Origin: Bacteroides sp. UBA7335
GTDB lineage: Bacteria; Bacteroidota; Bacteroidia; Bacteroidales; Bacteroidaceae
Length of the DNA stretch: 29,470 nucleotides
Assembly: GCA_002471185.1 (NCBI GenBank)
Contig: DKPL01000071.1
Coordinates: forward strand, 1,201 to 30,670
Direction of reading: 5' to 3'
The notes beneath the pieces are model-generated. The model had not been told where the DNA came from, did no database searches, and worked only from the letters and a program-made list of their open reading frames with translations. A program made the translations under genes and the position numbers. Positions 17,682-25,228 of the stretch are shown here, piece after piece. The number at the start of each line of letters is the position of its first letter. Position 1 is the stretch's first letter.

Positions 17682-19055
17682 CTATAGCTTTTCTAGTTTT
17701 ACTGTAAAATGTCTCATCAAAGGAGCTTCCCAGACAATTTGTACCCCTTTTGTGATGCTTTCTCTTCTTTCAAACACATTTTTCAATGCAGCAGCAATTA
17801 CATTCATATGATTGTCTGTATAAACTCTGCGAGGTATTGCCAATCGTAACAAGTCCAATCCTCCAAATCTGTTTTCACGTGTGATAGGGTCGCGGTCAGC
17901 TAATATATAACCAATTTCGCATCCTCTAATGCCTGCTTCCAAATAAAGTTCAACAGTCAGTGTTTGGGCTGGAAACTCCTCTTTGGGTACCCTGGTCAAT
18001 ATCTTGCTTGCATCTACAAAAATAGCATGTCCACCAGCAGGGCGTTGATAAGGTATTCCATATTCATCAAGCTTAGCTGCCAAATATTGAACTTGGCGGA
18101 TTCTTGTTTCTAAATTATCAAATTCTGTATTTTCATCAAGACCGGTAGCAAGAGCATTCATATCGCGTCCATTCATACCACCATAGGTTAAGTAGCCCTC
18201 GAATTGCACACAATATCCTTTTGCGCCCTCATACCAATCAGCTAGTCTAGTTGCAATAAATCCCCCCATGTTCACTATACCATCTTTTTTGGCACTCATT
18301 GTCATGCCATCGGCTAAGTCGAACATTTCGCGAGTTATTTCTTTGATGCTCTTATCCGCATATCCCTCTTCTCTAGTCTTAATGAAGTATGCATTTTCGG
18401 CAAATCGTGCCGAGTCTAGTAAAACCGGCTTGTTATATTTATTAGCAAGCTCACGCACTTCTCTAAGATTTTGCATTGAGACTGGCTGTCCACCAGCCGT
18501 ATTATTGGTTATGGTCACAATAATAAAAGGAACATGTGCTTTGTGTTCTTGTAATGCCTTTTCCAGTTTCTTTATATCTACATTTCCTTTAAAGGGAATT
18601 TCCAACTGTGTGTCGCGTGCCTCATCTATTGTGCAATCTAGTGCTTTAGCTTTCCGACCTTCTATATGTCCTTTGGTTGTGTCAAAATGTGAGTTTCCTG
18701 GTATAACATCGCCTTCGTGTACTAGGTAAGAAAATAACACATTTTCGGCAGCTCGCCCTTGATGCGTAGGGATAACATACTCGAATCCAGTGAGACGTTG
18801 AATGGTTTCTTGTAAGTTGAAAAAAGAAGAAGCACCAGCATAGCTTTCATCGCCTAGCATCATCGCTGCCCATTGACGATCACTCATAGCACCCGTGCCG
18901 GAGTCGGTGATTAAGTCAATGTATACTTGTTCAGATTTTAATTGAAACACGTTATAATGAGCTTCTTTCATCCATAATTCTCGTTCTTCGCGAGTGCTTT
19001 TACGGATAGGCTCTACCATTTTTATTTTCCAAGATTCAGCAAAAGGTAATTCCAT
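17682..19055 (-). CDS. tnaA: Tryptophanase (tryptophan indole-lyase)
   Basis: PLP enzyme that splits tryptophan into indole, pyruvate and ammonia, the main source of gut indole in Bacteroides. The 457 residues match the full family length. The PLP lysine is in MTMSAKKDGIVNMGG (second lysine, K257). Other conserved stretches are DLITDSGTGAMSDRQWAAMM, GDESYAGASSFFNLQ, TITNNTAGGQPVSM and LLDSARFAENAYFI. The product is cytoplasmic. No Trp-containing tnaC-like leader peptide occurs upstream, so control probably differs from the E. coli attenuation system. The upstream neighbour on the same strand is an ABM-domain protein whose strong terminator separates it from tnaA. Confidence 0.97.
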   Translation of the reverse strand: MELPFAESWKIKMVEPIRKSTREERELWMKEAHYNVFQLKSEQVYIDLITDSGTGAMSDRQWAAMMLGDESYAGASSFFNLQETIQRLTGFEYVIPTHQGRAAENVLFSYLVHEGDVIPGNSHFDTTKGHIEGRKAKALDCTIDEARDTQLEIPFKGNVDIKKLEKALQEHKAHVPFIIVTITNNTAGGQPVSMQNLREVRELANKYNKPVLLDSARFAENAYFIKTREEGYADKSIKEITREMFDLADGMTMSAKKDGIVNMGGFIATRLADWYEGAKGYCVQFEGYLTYGGMNGRDMNALATGLDENTEFDNLETRIRQVQYLAAKLDEYGIPYQRPAGGHAIFVDASKILTRVPKEEFPAQTLTVELYLEAGIRGCEIGYILADRDPITRENRFGGLDLLRLAIPRRVYTDNHMNVIAAALKNVFERRESITKGVQIVWEAPLMRHFTVKLEKL

Positions 19056-19081
19056 TTTCGTTTCTGTTTTATTTTATTCCG

Positions 19082-19113
19082 CCAATTTACTTTTTTTGTT
19101 TTATTTATGCAAT
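19082..19113 (-). promoter_or_regulatory. Candidate tnaA promoter
   Basis: On the - strand ATTG (19113-19110), a 20-base spacer, then TAAATTGG (19089-19082). Each element has one mismatch to TTTG / TAnnTTTG, but the spacing is right and the leader would be about 20 nt. Imperfect boxes fit a promoter that needs an activator. Confidence 0.4.
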
Positions 19114-19292
19114 ATTTTATTGACTTTTTGTTAGTATAACATTATTTTGAGAACTTGGCTGCTTTCAAATTGAAAGTGTTTGCTGCTATTTGTTTGTTAT
19201 AGTGTAACTTATGTGCTTTATATTAAAATGTAGTGTAATAGTTGCAATTGTGAATAAAGCTTATTTATTATCCTTTGGTTTAGTGAAGGCTC
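19114..19292 (-). promoter_or_regulatory. tnaA upstream region with a dyad and direct repeats
   Basis: Gene-free stretch. It contains a perfect 7-1-7 dyad CTTTCAA-A-TTGAAAG at 19162-19176, about 90-100 bases upstream of the predicted transcript start. It also contains two copies of TAGTGTAA at 19200-19207 and 19231-19238, spaced 31 bases (close to three helical turns). Position and symmetry suit activator or repressor binding; no known consensus was recognised with confidence. Confidence 0.35.
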
Positions 19293-19341
19293 CATAAATA
19301 AAAACTCCTCGCACCATTTTAATTTAAAATGATGCGAGGAG
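19293..19341 (-). terminator. Intrinsic terminator of the ABM gene
   Basis: CTCCTCGCACCATTTTA (19305-19321) pairs with TAAAATGATGCGAGGAG (19325-19341) with one mismatch. On the - strand it is followed by TTTTTATTTA, a clear T tail. It starts about 20 bases after the ABM stop. Confidence 0.92.
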
Positions 19342-19362
19342 ATATTTACTTTTCTTACTCTC

Positions 19363-19638
19363 TTAGAATTTGAATTTTTCTAACTTCATTGATGCCAATT
19401 GTTGTATTTTACCTACTTGGGTTGCAAAATGAGCACTTTTTTCATGTGCTGTCAACGTTTCTTCATTGCTCCAAGTCTCACAAATCATCAATACATCATG
19501 GCGGGTGCTACTTTCAAATATATCGTAAGCAATACATCCATCTTCTTTAAGTGAATGAGCTGTAAGTTCTTTTGCAGCTCCAAGTACTTCAGCACGATTA
19601 GCATCAGATACTTGAATAAAAACATTTAGTCTAATCAT
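19363..19638 (-). CDS. ABM-domain monooxygenase-like protein (YgiN type)
   Basis: Small 91-residue protein of the antibiotic biosynthesis monooxygenase (ABM) superfamily, a dimeric ferredoxin-like fold. Recognisable features are MIRLNVFIQV, LTAHSLKEDGCIAYDIFES, the ETWSNEETLTAHEKSAHF stretch with the conserved W and H residues, and a terminal beta strand. Relatives include YgiN quinol monooxygenase and heme-degrading IsdG-like enzymes. The IsdG heme-binding pattern cannot be confirmed, so the reaction is unknown. It is encoded alone, with two -7-type boxes upstream and a strong terminator downstream, between the B12 operon and tnaA. Confidence 0.8.
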   Translation of the reverse strand: MIRLNVFIQVSDANRAEVLGAAKELTAHSLKEDGCIAYDIFESSTRHDVLMICETWSNEETLTAHEKSAHFATQVGKIQQLASMKLEKFKF

Positions 19639-19673
19639 AATTGAATTTGTTTTTAATAATAAAACTGAAATAA

Positions 19674-19692
19674 CAAATATACTACAAAAATA
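19674..19692 (-). promoter_or_regulatory. Tandem -7 boxes upstream of the ABM gene
   Basis: On the - strand TATTTTTG (19692-19685) and TATATTTG (19681-19674) both match TAnnTTTG. No TTTG was found 19-21 bases upstream of either. The leader would be about 30-40 nt. Confidence 0.5.
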
Positions 19693-19735
19693 GTTATCTA
19701 CTTATATTAAAATAAACTTCTATTTAATGTATTTA

Positions 19736-20485
19736 TTATTTTTCAATCAATGTTACAGTATCCATACAGAAATAAGCCGGTGTATTCATTCCAAACTCAC
19801 CATTGTCGGTTGAAGTCATTTCAAAATTGATATATGCAGCATTAGCTAAAGCACTCCAATCAAACCATTTCCAGGAATTTAAAATTTCAGTTTTTCCATC
19901 TCTATAGTCTGCCAAGTAAATTTCCGCTCTTCCTATTTCAGTTTTGTTGGTAGCATAACCAATTGCAGTAAGTTTAAACCAGTCTCCTGCTTCAAATTTT
20001 GTTTCGTTGGTATATCCATCGTTACCATCTTTGATAGCCAAGTAAGCATAAACCGCATTGGTAACCCATGCACCTTTAAACTTATACTTATCGGGTTGTG
20101 TATTGGTCATTATAGCGGGTGAGAACTCGCTGCTATTCACCGTCAAATACACCTTACCTAGTTTGCCACTTGCTGTAATGGCGCTAATATTATTATAGCC
20201 CGGAGTAGTGATGTCAGTTTTGTTGGTATAAGTAATTCCACCCCCAAAGCCCCAGTCAGAGAAGTAATGATCGAATTCAATAAGTCCCTCAGTATCTTTG
20301 AAAGTCGTTTTTTTGCTATAGTCACTTACAACTTCCCCTTCAGTAGGTGCAAACTCGCTCTCGGGAGTCGATAGTAACGATTCAAAGTTCGTTGTTTTTT
20401 CTATCAATACAGTGTTGTCATCATCGTTTGAACATCCCCAAAAAGCAAATACGGTTGCTAATAGCAAGAATGATAGTTTTTTCAT
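19736..20485 (-). CDS. DUF4465 surface lipoprotein, BtuH-like
   Basis: A 249-residue lipoprotein. The signal peptide MKKLSFLLLATVFAFWGC gives lipidated C18, followed by SNDDDN, an acidic surface-export signal typical of Bacteroidetes. The rest is a beta-rich domain with DUF4465 hallmarks: FDHYFSDWGFGGGITYTN, ITTPGYNNISAI, AWVTNAVYAYLAIKDGNDGY, WKWFDWSAL and the closing FCMDTVTLIEK. Third gene of the riboswitch-controlled operon, 26 bases after the BtuG-like gene. DUF4465-type lipoproteins in Bacteroides cobalamin loci have, to my recollection, been reported as the B12-binding protein BtuH. The context fits surface capture of cobalamin, but binding itself is inferred. Confidence 0.8.
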   Translation of the reverse strand: MKKLSFLLLATVFAFWGCSNDDDNTVLIEKTTNFESLLSTPESEFAPTEGEVVSDYSKKTTFKDTEGLIEFDHYFSDWGFGGGITYTNKTDITTPGYNNISAITASGKLGKVYLTVNSSEFSPAIMTNTQPDKYKFKGAWVTNAVYAYLAIKDGNDGYTNETKFEAGDWFKLTAIGYATNKTEIGRAEIYLADYRDGKTEILNSWKWFDWSALANAAYINFEMTSTDNGEFGMNTPAYFCMDTVTLIEK

Positions 20486-20511
20486 TTTTGTAGTTTTAAA
20501 TAATTATGTTA

Positions 20512-22494
20512 TTAATTGATACTATTGTTATAATGTAAATTCTCGATAGTTACTATTTCGGTCGAGATTTCTCCCATATTTCCTGCATCCTGGTTGATGG
20601 CAGTGTAAACTCGTACAAAATCTATTTGGTTTAGTTTTACCGGTTTGCCCTCATCATCTACGGCCCAATCTATTTTAAATTTACTCATTTCGGTGTTGTT
20701 GGGATGATTGTCGGCATATCCCCAGTCATAGCAATAGCCTACCCACATTCCATTTTCATCAACTGCATTATTCTTTAAACGAGTTCCTCTAAAGCTCATT
20801 TCATCTTCTGCAATCCAAAGAGGATAATAAGATGACTGTGTATGAAAACTATTACGTAAGACGTACCCTTCGTTGCCTTGATTGTCTTTCCACTTCACAT
20901 TGGCATCTGCCGGGGTAGGGCGGAAATAAGTGATTTCATACTGGCGAGTTTCATTGTTAGTACCATACTCGCTTCCTGTAAGCTCATACCATTCATCATC
21001 GGGCAAACCGTTTTGGTTGACATCTTCACACACCATCACGATGCCCGGTTCTGCACTACCGCCTAAAGCTCCAGTGGCTGTGCCATACATATTGTATGAT
21101 GCATTACCATATATCTTGAAATCATATTCTCCCATTTTATTGACAATTGGTACATGGAAACCCAGTGTGATGTATCCTCCAAATCCACCTAAAGAAATAA
21201 GATATTTGCTCTTTACACGCTCGGTAGCATAAGCTAGTACCTCGCTGGCAGTAAATCCATCTTTGTAAGCCATGGTAGAGGTGTTCATATACTGTCCTGG
21301 TGCCGGGTAGTACTCTAACACCTTATTGGCAAAGCCGTTGGGCCGATTGTTGTCTTCGGGGGTAGGGTCTATCTGGCTTTGTGAAGCGCGTTCGCTAAAT
21401 ACAATGCCATTGGGGTTCATCCCGATGTTATTGAGGCGATATTGCAACTGACCTTGCGGATTGAAACAAAGCAAGTCGCCCTTAACATTGTAAGTATATG
21501 CTTCGGTGATGTAGATATTACCATTGAAGGGGTTTACAAATATGCCATAAGGAGTAGCTATTTTTGTGCCATCGGTTATGAACTGGCTAGTCACCACTTG
21601 ACGTGTGCGTTGATTTAGCACTTGATAGCTAGTGGTTGCCGAACCATACTGATAATCGTACAGATAAATTAACTCATCATTGATGACAAAATTCAGTGCC
21701 TTTACTCCAAACCTATGCGAAACCTGATCGGCTATTGCATCAATCTCCATTAACTCATAGTTACCTGCCTCAACATTGGCACCTCTTGATATCAGTAGCA
21801 CACTATTATTCCATCCCGCTGCAATTTTTCCAGGGTTAGGCCCCACCGTGATATCCTTTATTTTTTGAAAAGAGCTTAAATCAATCACACTAACCGTATT
21901 GTCCGGCCCGATACTTTCCGCATCCAAGCAGCCCGAGTTCGAAACATAAAGTTTATTGTTTTGCACACAAAGCCCATCCGGATTTCGTCCGGCTTGCAGT
22001 GTGGCATCAATTTCGAGAGAGGTAGTATCTATTCGGGCAACAGTTCCGTCAAAACAGCACACATAGGCCTTATCTTTATGAAAAGCGATGTAGCGAGGTT
22101 GACGTGAGCTACCATTCTCTTTAATCATGCCGATTTGTTTTATCGATTTGCCACTTTTCCAGTCTATCACCTCCACTTGGCTCGATACATTCACCACCAC
22201 ATAAAGCTTGCCTCCATAAAGTTGTAAATCATTGGCCGTATCGCCTAAATCGCGCTTATTTAGTGTTTGAAAGTAGTTGCTAATGGTACGATTGTCGGCA
22301 AAAGTATGTCGTGCCAGCGTGCTATTATTTTGATTGAAGAGCCCTTCGCTAAGTATATAAATCTCAGCCGTTCCCTCTTCATTAATCATGCCTTCAGAAG
22401 GGAGCAGAGGCTTATCGTACAAATCGTCGCAACTGCCAAGTATAGTTAGCATACAGCAGCATAAACAGATTGATATGAATACTTTAAATCTCAT
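20512..22494 (-). CDS. btuG: BtuG-like beta-propeller fused to a C-terminal surface domain
   Basis: A 660-residue surface lipoprotein. The signal peptide ends at TILGSC (C22), followed by DDLYDK, an acidic surface-export signal. Residues about 43-367 form a seven-bladed YncE/DUF5074-type propeller (EIYILSEGLFNQNNSTL, KLYVVVNVSSQVEVID, NPDGLCVQNNKLYVSNSG, TPYGIFVNPFNGNIYITEAY). In Bacteroides, BtuG of this type sits as a lid on BtuB and binds cobalamin with very high affinity. Residues 388-660 are an additional domain (VLEYYPAPGQYMNTSTMAY, GGFGGYITLGF, a calcium-loop-like DVNQNGLPDDEWYE at 490-501, IDFVRVYTAINQ) with no role in known BtuG structures. The gene begins 4 bases after btuB. The propeller assignment is firm; cobalamin binding is inferred from context. 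Confidence 0.83.
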   Translation of the reverse strand: MRFKVFISICLCCCMLTILGSCDDLYDKPLLPSEGMINEEGTAEIYILSEGLFNQNNSTLARHTFADNRTISNYFQTLNKRDLGDTANDLQLYGGKLYVVVNVSSQVEVIDWKSGKSIKQIGMIKENGSSRQPRYIAFHKDKAYVCCFDGTVARIDTTSLEIDATLQAGRNPDGLCVQNNKLYVSNSGCLDAESIGPDNTVSVIDLSSFQKIKDITVGPNPGKIAAGWNNSVLLISRGANVEAGNYELMEIDAIADQVSHRFGVKALNFVINDELIYLYDYQYGSATTSYQVLNQRTRQVVTSQFITDGTKIATPYGIFVNPFNGNIYITEAYTYNVKGDLLCFNPQGQLQYRLNNIGMNPNGIVFSERASQSQIDPTPEDNNRPNGFANKVLEYYPAPGQYMNTSTMAYKDGFTASEVLAYATERVKSKYLISLGGFGGYITLGFHVPIVNKMGEYDFKIYGNASYNMYGTATGALGGSAEPGIVMVCEDVNQNGLPDDEWYELTGSEYGTNNETRQYEITYFRPTPADANVKWKDNQGNEGYVLRNSFHTQSSYYPLWIAEDEMSFRGTRLKNNAVDENGMWVGYCYDWGYADNHPNNTEMSKFKIDWAVDDEGKPVKLNQIDFVRVYTAINQDAGNMGEISTEIVTIENLHYNNSIN

Positions 22495-22498
22495 GATA

Positions 22499-24526
22499 TC
22501 AATAGCTTATTTTTATTGTACCGCGAAAAGAACGTCCCGGCATCGGAAAGTTTTTCACGATCTCATAGTTTTTATTTAATAAATTGAGTACCTCCGCATT
22601 GGCTGTGATTTCTATTCCCGAAACTCTAAATGTGCGATAAGCAGAAATACTGTGATCGGTGTATTTCGGTAGTCTGTTTTCGGCAATATTCTGTCCCAAA
22701 CAATATCTTTTGCCCGAGAACAGTAGCGAGTATGAAACATTAATCCAAGGAGTTTCAATTGATGCCTGTCCCGATGCCGATACGCGTGGAGTATAAGGTA
22801 TCTGATGCTTATAAGTCTTCCCATTTTTGTCTGTCACATCGAGAGCTCTTTGATAGGTATAATTGCCCGAAAGATTGATTTGGATATTCTGGGTGGGCTG
22901 AAGCTGAATCAATCCTGTCACATCAACTCCTTTAATGTCTACCACTCCCAAGTTTACCATGCTCCAAATGAATAGGTTTTTGGTAGGTGTGGCAATAATT
23001 TTATCGTGCACTCGATTGTAATAGGTATCTGCTGTTATTGATACATAGGGCAAAACACCACCAATGGCTTTGCTATAAGTTATCCCTACATTATATTGAT
23101 TGACTTTCTCGGGCAACAAATTCGTATTGCCTATTTGCCCATAATAGAGGTCGTTGAAAGTTGGCAGTCTAAATATCTCTTTATAGAAGAAGCGCAATCT
23201 AAAGTCTTCATTAGCGAGTGGTTTAAACGTAGCACTGGCAAAGGGAGTTAACCGTCGGTAGTTGGCGCCACTCTTTCCAAACGTTGTGTTCTCGTTGACA
23301 AACGTGAAGAGCCCCGAAGCCGAAACCGTTAACCAATTGTTGACATACTTACCCGAGACTGCCGTTAACCATGAAGTACGAACCGGCTTAGCAAAATTAG
23401 AGCTGTTAATATCCAGTGTCTGCACACTGCCATCGGTAGTAGCTGACAGAGAGAGGTTGGGCAACACGCGATACAAGGCAATGGCCGAGAGGTAATACTC
23501 TTGTTGATGATATCGATTGTCTTGTTTTTGCTCCGTATTTTTATAGTCGGGGTCTAAGTAGCGCTGATAACTCCAGTTCCATTTGCCCGAAGTCTCAATC
23601 ACCCATTTCGGCGAGAACTCTTTTTTATAGCGTGCCTGTACAAAGAGGTTTTTATCCCATAAGTGTTGCGATGAGTAATCGTAATAGTAAGTTGTAGCAT
23701 TGGGCAATCCACGCGACGATTGATAGTAATAAGCCTTAACTCTCACCTCCTCTTTTTCAGCAAGCTGGCCATACAGTCCAATCTCGGCCCTGCCCGTTTT
23801 TACTTCCGTATTGTTTCTTCGCTCTTTTGAGCTTAGTGCGTCATCATTGCCATAGTGCAAAGTGTATGGGTAGCGACCATTTGCCGACATCCACTCTCCA
23901 TTAACTCCAATAGACCATTTATCAGATAGCTTATAGTCTACCCAAAGAGCCGGATTGATCAATCCCCAAGAACCCCCTTTCACCAATGCCGTAGCATGAA
24001 TGGTTTCGTTGTTCTTAAACTGAGGTGCCAATGTTTGAATATTGAGTAGCCCTGCCGATGCAATAAAGCGTGCCGACTGAAAAATATAATCGCTTTGTCC
24101 GTTGCTCAGCGATAGGCGATCTACATTTTCGAGCGAAAAGCGACCTATGTCAATTTGTCCCGTCTGACTATTGCTTACTGCAATTCCATCATAACCAATG
24201 GCCGTATGTTCGGCTCCTAAACTGCGCAGCGATACCGTTTTTAAACCACCAATACCACCATAGTCTTTTACGGTCACACCGGCAAAATGTTTCACAGCAT
24301 CAGACAGTTGTAAAGCCTGCATACGTTGTAGCTCTTTCTTTGAAAAAGTTTGGGTAGGAGTAGCCGCACGAAGTTCTTTAGTTTGATAAGGATTAGAAAT
24401 GATAACCTCGGTAAGGTTGTAGACATGGGTAGTGTCTACCTTTTGATTTTGTGCACCGAGTGTCCACATCGCCAAAAGGCAACTTAACGTGAGAGATAGT
24501 TTAAGCATTAAGTTACACCCTTTCAT
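22499..24526 (-). CDS. btuB: BtuB, TonB-dependent cobalamin receptor
   Basis: Outer-membrane barrel that imports vitamin B12 with TonB energy. Residues 1-25 form the signal peptide, with an alternative start at M7 (24508) giving MLKLSLTLSCLLAMWTLGAQ. The TonB box region is HVYNLTEVIIS. The plug follows (FSKKELQRMQALQLSDAVK, GVTVKDYGGIGGLKTVSLRSLGAEHTA as a fragment-wise match). The 22-strand barrel ends in FRGTIKISY with an aromatic last residue. The 675-residue length suits vitamin or metal receptors and is far shorter than SusC-type transporters; there is no carboxypeptidase-like N-domain. Identification as BtuB rests on the upstream cobalamin riboswitch and the BtuG-like gene 4 bases downstream. 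Confidence 0.9.
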   Translation of the reverse strand: MKGCNLMLKLSLTLSCLLAMWTLGAQNQKVDTTHVYNLTEVIISNPYQTKELRAATPTQTFSKKELQRMQALQLSDAVKHFAGVTVKDYGGIGGLKTVSLRSLGAEHTAIGYDGIAVSNSQTGQIDIGRFSLENVDRLSLSNGQSDYIFQSARFIASAGLLNIQTLAPQFKNNETIHATALVKGGSWGLINPALWVDYKLSDKWSIGVNGEWMSANGRYPYTLHYGNDDALSSKERRNNTEVKTGRAEIGLYGQLAEKEEVRVKAYYYQSSRGLPNATTYYYDYSSQHLWDKNLFVQARYKKEFSPKWVIETSGKWNWSYQRYLDPDYKNTEQKQDNRYHQQEYYLSAIALYRVLPNLSLSATTDGSVQTLDINSSNFAKPVRTSWLTAVSGKYVNNWLTVSASGLFTFVNENTTFGKSGANYRRLTPFASATFKPLANEDFRLRFFYKEIFRLPTFNDLYYGQIGNTNLLPEKVNQYNVGITYSKAIGGVLPYVSITADTYYNRVHDKIIATPTKNLFIWSMVNLGVVDIKGVDVTGLIQLQPTQNIQINLSGNYTYQRALDVTDKNGKTYKHQIPYTPRVSASGQASIETPWINVSYSLLFSGKRYCLGQNIAENRLPKYTDHSISAYRTFRVSGIEITANAEVLNLLNKNYEIVKNFPMPGRSFRGTIKISY

Positions 24527-24580
24527 AAATTAGTACTTCTTTTTTATCGTTTTATCAACTCTGCCAATGCCGCTATATTT

Positions 24581-24668
24581 AGTGCATCTCTATCCGCACT
24601 ACAGTGCATCTATATATTCACCACAGTGCGTAGCCCTTTGCACTGCAATGCATCTTAACATCAACTAC
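24581..24668. repeat. Degenerate 22-bp tandem repeat in the btuB leader
   Basis: Four consecutive 22-bp units start at 24581, 24603, 24625 and 24647. On the + strand each begins AGTGCATCT or a near copy (AGTGCGTAG, AATGCATCT) and ends CACTAC or a near copy (CACCAC, CACTGC, AACTAC). The middle is variable. A fifth, weak unit may follow at 24669. Junctions such as GCACTACAGTGC and GCACTGCAATGC are themselves dyads. The array lies about 55 bases upstream of the btuB start. Confidence 0.75.
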
Positions 24669-24720
24669 AGCCCGAGCTTATTTGTGCACTATGGTATAAC
24701 CATCGATAAAACGTTTAATA

Positions 24721-24774
24721 TGTCCGATCGAATCACTTCGACCGGACACAACAATAAACTTGGCAGAGTTTATT
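24721..24774 (-). promoter_or_regulatory. Two hairpins in the btuB leader
   Basis: A 12-bp stem with a 4-base loop (24721-24732 with 24737-24748, one G-T pair) is next to a perfect 8-bp stem, AATAAACT 24753-24760 with AGTTTATT 24767-24774. Neither is followed by a convincing T run on the - strand, so they are leader structure more likely than terminators. A third, weaker hairpin lies at about 24811-24843. Confidence 0.5.
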
Positions 24775-24883
24775 AAAATGTTACTTTCTAAAAGTCTCAG
24801 TGTGAATGATAATGAATGGGATGAGAGTAGTATCCTGCTCATTAGATTCAGCGCTTTTTCCTCGAAAGCAATGAAAAAAGATT

Positions 24884-25065
24884 GTATGGCAGGTCTTCTG
24901 ACTTGTTTCGGTTATCAACTGCCTTCCCGATATTAAAATCAGTGGCTTTGAGTAGTGTTGTTTCTAACCTTTTCTGAAACTTACAGCAGCGGGACTGTTC
25001 AGGATTTACACCTGATTCCCTTTTAATTGCAATCGCTAAACAATAGCGAGTAAGCAAACCAATAC
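24884..25065 (-). ncRNA. Cobalamin (AdoCbl-type) riboswitch
   Basis: Read on the - strand, the region has the conserved blocks of the cobalamin riboswitch in order. These are GGGAATCAGGTGTAAATCC and CAGTCCCGCTGC (the GGTG...CCCGC junction), GCCACTG followed by ATCGGGAAGGC, and the B12 box AAGTCAGAAGACCTGCC. P1 is formed by GTATTGG (25065-25059) and CCATAC (24889-24884) with one bulge. By family knowledge it lowers expression when cobalamin is plentiful. It controls the btuB, btuG-like and DUF4465 genes. Directly after P1 come CTTTTTTC and GAAAAAG segments (24881-24853) that can pair and may be part of the expression platform. Confidence 0.95.
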
Positions 25066-25069
25066 GTGG

Positions 25070-25077
25070 CAAAGATA
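25070..25077 (-). promoter_or_regulatory. Promoter -7 box of the B12 operon
   Basis: TATCTTTG on the - strand, a full TAnnTTTG match. The predicted transcript start (about 25063-25066) coincides with the 5' strand of riboswitch P1. No good TTTG is seen 19-21 bases upstream (TCTG at 25100-25097 is the nearest). Confidence 0.7.
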
Positions 25078-25149
25078 TAAAGTTTTTAATAAGAAACAGA
25101 AATTTAGGGTAGGAAAATAGAGGTGCCTCTCTGATTATATGAACAAAAA

Positions 25150-25200
25150 AATACGCTGAGAGTGATAAAGCAGCGGTTGCTCAATCACTCTCAGCGTATT
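25150..25200 (-). terminator. Terminator of the two-component operon
   Basis: Perfect 17-bp stem (25150-25166 with 25184-25200) around a 17-base loop that contains a small AGCA/TGCT stem. On the - strand TTTTTTGTTC follows. It ends the sensor-kinase transcript and insulates the B12 promoter just downstream. Confidence 0.93.
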
Positions 25201-25228
25201 TGGTGATATAATGATTTAGATGATATAA

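Noticed and set aside
18268..18729. 153-codon + strand frame inside tnaA
   Set aside because: Antisense shadow of tryptophanase; no domain or signal recognisable.
19218..19295. 25-residue - strand ORF upstream of tnaA, considered as a tnaC-like leader
   Set aside because: It contains no Trp, begins in the T tail of the ABM terminator, and ends about 160 bases before tnaA.
24581..24668. CRISPR array
   Set aside because: The period is only 22 bp with degenerate ends and 6-7 variable bases; no 25-37 bp repeats with unique spacers and no cas genes.
24848..25072. Open frame of 74 codons on the - strand
   Set aside because: It lies across the cobalamin riboswitch; the conserved RNA blocks explain the sequence and the frame has no protein-like features.
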